From JBFHIJ01 sp041596515 (GTDB lineage: Bacteria > Bacteroidota > Ignavibacteria > Kapaibacteriales > UBA2268): a stretch of 19,330 nucleotides of DNA. Numbering within the stretch: position 1 is the stretch's first letter; every line of letters starts with the position of its first letter. The notes under the pieces are model-generated. The model was not told the DNA's origin. It searched no databases and worked only from the letters and a program-made list of their open reading frames with translations. A program made the position numbers and the translations under genes. The stretch covers positions 1 through 19,330 of the forward strand of contig JBFHIJ010000057.1 of assembly GCA_041596515.1 (NCBI GenBank), read 5' to 3'. Shown piece after piece: positions 17,901 through 19,330 of this stretch.

Positions 17901-19330
17901 ATTAAAATCTTTTGAAAATGGAAAAATACCTGCTAATTTACATTTTTCTCAACTGCCTGCCAATTCTGATTTGGAAATTACAAACTCTAACGTATTATCA
18001 AAGAATACGGATTTAGATTTTATACTAAAGAATAGTCCCAATTCAATATTTAGAGCATCTATAAATTCTTTCGGTTATAGTGGTACTAACGTAAATCTGA
18101 TACTTGAAAAATATAAGCAAAAAGAAGTATTACCTAAAGTGGTTCATAATTCAAATACTTTAAGAGTTTTACCGCTGAGTGCAAGAACAAAAGCATCTCT
18201 TGATGAGATGATACTTGCATATTCAAACTTGCTTCAAACAGAATCTGTACATATCGATGATTTGATTGCAAATATTGAAGATAAACGTACCGGCTATAAT
18301 TATAGAGCAGGTATCGTTGCTAATAATGCTCAGTTAGCAGAAAAAATAAAAAATCCTAAGCTAAGCCAAAATAAAGTAAATATTCTAAGAAGTAGCCGAA
18401 AAGTAGAAAGTAAAGGGATTGTATTTACATACCCTGGTGGTGGTGCACAGCGCTTAAAAATGGGGCAGGAACTTATGCTGAAAGAGCCGGTTTTTGCCAA
18501 GGCAATGCAGGAGTGTGATGCACTACTGAAAAAGCATATACATACTTCAATTATTGATATTATTGAGGGCGATTATGAGAAGTTAAGCAAATTAGAATAT
18601 GCACAACCGGCATTATTTGCTATAGAATATTCGTTGAGTCAGATGTTTATAAACTTTGGTATTACACCCACGGCACTTATTGGTCATAGTACAGGTGAGT
18701 ATGCTGCTGCTTGTCTTGCAGGTGTAATATCACTTAAAGATGCTACAAAAATGATAGCTATCAGAGCAAAATTGATGGATAATATCGCCACAAAAGGGAA
18801 AATGGTAGCCGTTTATATAAATGCTGAAACAGTCGAAAGATATATCGTTAATTATAGAAATTTTGTAAGTATAGCTACAATCAACTCATCTGAAAACACT
18901 GTTATATCAGGTGTTTCGGAATATATGGACGCAATAATTAAAGCTTTTGAATCTGATGCTATAGAATATAAAGAACTTAAAATATCCCAAGCCTCACATT
19001 CTCCTATAATGGTTGAAATAATAGAAGAATATTACGATACAATCAAGGATATCGAGTTTAAAGAAGCTAAAATAGACTATTATGATAATATAGAAGGTAA
19101 AAAGTTAGAAAAAGGAAGAATCTTAGATGCAACTTACTGGTGTGACCACATTTTAAAATGTGTCAATTTTGCCAAAACTATGCGTAGTGTGAGACAAGAT
19201 GGCTACCATGTTTTTCTTGAGCTTGGGCCTTCTCCGGTTCTGACCGGAGTTGGTTTGCAGGATTATCCAGATGATTTATTTATTTCTGCTTTTGAAAAAG
19301 ATTTTACCGAACATGAGCAGATTCAGCGAG
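14962..19330 (+). CDS. Modular megasynthase FAAL-ACP-KS-AT (polyketide synthase, partial, C-terminus beyond right edge)
   Basis: The frame is open from ATG 14962 through the window end: 1456 codons with no stop. Residues 1-515 are a fatty acyl-AMP ligase-type adenylation domain: FSSGSTGLPKGV (147-158), SPNFGYKYLL, IYGLAEATLAVS, KTGDLGF (404-410), GRQKELIIING, NYYPNDIE and the C-terminal NGKKRR with Lys511. Residues about 540-612 are an acyl carrier domain with the phosphopantetheine serine in GFNSI (Ser571). Residues about 628-1050 are a ketosynthase with DTACSSSL (Cys795), EAHGTGT (His930) and KSNIGHTEATAG (His967). Residues about 1150-1440 are an acyltransferase with GHSTGEY (Ser1243) and ASHSP (His1346). 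This order is known from lipid-initiated PKS/NRPS lines, in which a fatty acid is adenylated, loaded on the ACP and extended by the KS/AT module. Domains after the AT are outside the window, so the reduction pattern and product are unknown. Base composition resembles the neighbours. Confidence 0.93.
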   Translation, partial: MKNLVDLLKSVRESDKGMTFLNINAEESFYSYSLLYKSALNRLHQFRNKGIYAGDEIVFQISSDKIFIESLWACILGGLTIVPLAYANNSISEQKLKNILDLLEHPKLISDIEAIIQKYDAFDLKGTFKESYHLKPISANNPLLIQFSSGSTGLPKGVIVSHENLIANLDSMRSSLQFREEETFLSWAPLTHSSGMILAHFNAVRGNYNQVQMNRDVFISNPLEWMRATSKYKATFIFSPNFGYKYLLSAMNSDIDYGWDLSSVRYIMNGSEQISADTALEFTSKLNKYGLNSSSMTTIYGLAEATLAVSCDSVGKDLEYLDIERRSINPGKAVLIKEDRDVDIIKIVSQGKAVANSEIRIHHGTSLNEGYVGEIQVKSDSVISSYYKKPEASDVLLTEDGWLKTGDLGFVNEGKLFVCGRQKELIIINGINYYPNDIESQLSQISKISHNHIIISSKINTKTDSEEIVCGIVSTETLNFDSLRKKFLLNYGINIAHFKQLVHIPTTLNGKKRRIQFGNDFEIIENRTKDNNNIRKLDKWSIKDCIVRIAKTFTDGTFDTAKNFAFQGFNSIKTVEFVAELSRELNISLDAFEVFNNPNADLLSDFIDNKISKQAKQKPDNNSINYKDVAIIGIDCRFPFASNADEFYDNLINHIDCITEIPDSRWKIADINSDKIQAIPNFGGFISDFDLFDNEFFNILPIEAKSLDPQQRLLLETTIHALEDANIKIDDIQGTNCGVYLGIANSDYATVEAKSNDLKSITPYSFTGFTPSTAAGRISYFLDLHGPNLAIDTACSSSLAALHYAARGIANKECGVAIVSGVNLILSPEMNVGLHEMGVLAEDGRCKTFDHKANGYVRSEGCATLIVKSLKRAEDDGNKIYGVIKGSALSHDGASNGLTAPNGKAQINVMQKSLDIAKMQAADICYFEAHGTGTVVGDLQELNSIQLVCGTVKPYHKIGSVKSNIGHTEATAGLAGVVKLLKSFENGKIPANLHFSQLPANSDLEITNSNVLSKNTDLDFILKNSPNSIFRASINSFGYSGTNVNLILEKYKQKEVLPKVVHNSNTLRVLPLSARTKASLDEMILAYSNLLQTESVHIDDLIANIEDKRTGYNYRAGIVANNAQLAEKIKNPKLSQNKVNILRSSRKVESKGIVFTYPGGGAQRLKMGQELMLKEPVFAKAMQECDALLKKHIHTSIIDIIEGDYEKLSKLEYAQPALFAIEYSLSQMFINFGITPTALIGHSTGEYAAACLAGVISLKDATKMIAIRAKLMDNIATKGKMVAVYINAETVERYIVNYRNFVSIATINSSENTVISGVSEYMDAIIKAFESDAIEYKELKISQASHSPIMVEIIEEYYDTIKDIEFKEAKIDYYDNIEGKKLEKGRILDATYWCDHILKCVNFAKTMRSVRQDGYHVFLELGPSPVLTGVGLQDYPDDLFISAFEKDFTEHEQIQR

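Overview
The window is AT-rich DNA from a Gram-negative bacterium, most likely of the FCB group (Bacteroidota, Ignavibacteriota or Kapaibacterium-like lineages). The evidence is a 1339-residue secreted protein with an IgGFc-binding-type N-terminal half, ASPM/SPD-2/Hydin-type Ig-like repeats and a C-terminal type A sorting domain of the type IX secretion system. An OstA/LptA-like protein, outer-membrane beta-barrel proteins and a lipoprotein agree with this. The phylum is an inference from gene content. I found no tRNA, rRNA, CRISPR array or intact insertion sequence.

Layout. 1-382 (-): 5' part of an ECF-type sigma factor gene, running off the left edge. 646-3381 (+): three tandem paralogous envelope genes; the third is cut by one in-frame TAG. 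3382-3825: gene-free, with a decayed minus-strand coding remnant (copy A). 3826-10037 (+): a tight three-gene unit, OstA-like protein, T9SS-secreted IgGFc-binding-type protein and outer-membrane beta-barrel protein, closed by a strong terminator. 10119-12384 (+): HIT-family protein, RsmA/KsgA 16S rRNA dimethyltransferase and PAP2-family membrane protein, nearly abutting or overlapping. 12385-13094: gene-free, with copy B of the same decayed remnant. 13095-14879 (+): serine beta-lactamase-like lipoprotein and a DUF697 protein, followed by a 14-bp perfect hairpin. 14962 to the right edge (+): the first 1456 codons of a modular megasynthase with the order FAAL - ACP - KS - AT, so a lipid-initiated polyketide or hybrid pathway begins here and continues outside the window.

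How the genes relate. Most of the window concerns the cell envelope: surface and outer-membrane proteins, an LPS-transport-like protein, a PAP2 phosphatase or transferase, a serine hydrolase lipoprotein and a DUF697 membrane protein. rsmA and the HIT gene are housekeeping. The megasynthase would activate a fatty acid as its adenylate, load it on the fused carrier protein and extend it with the KS/AT module; its product cannot be read from this fragment.

Most worth a second look: the two diverged, frameshifted copies of one unidentified small minus-strand protein at 3404-3720 and 12525-12745; the tandem triplication with a single nonsense codon in an otherwise open third copy; and the megasynthase start sitting just behind a strong hairpin.
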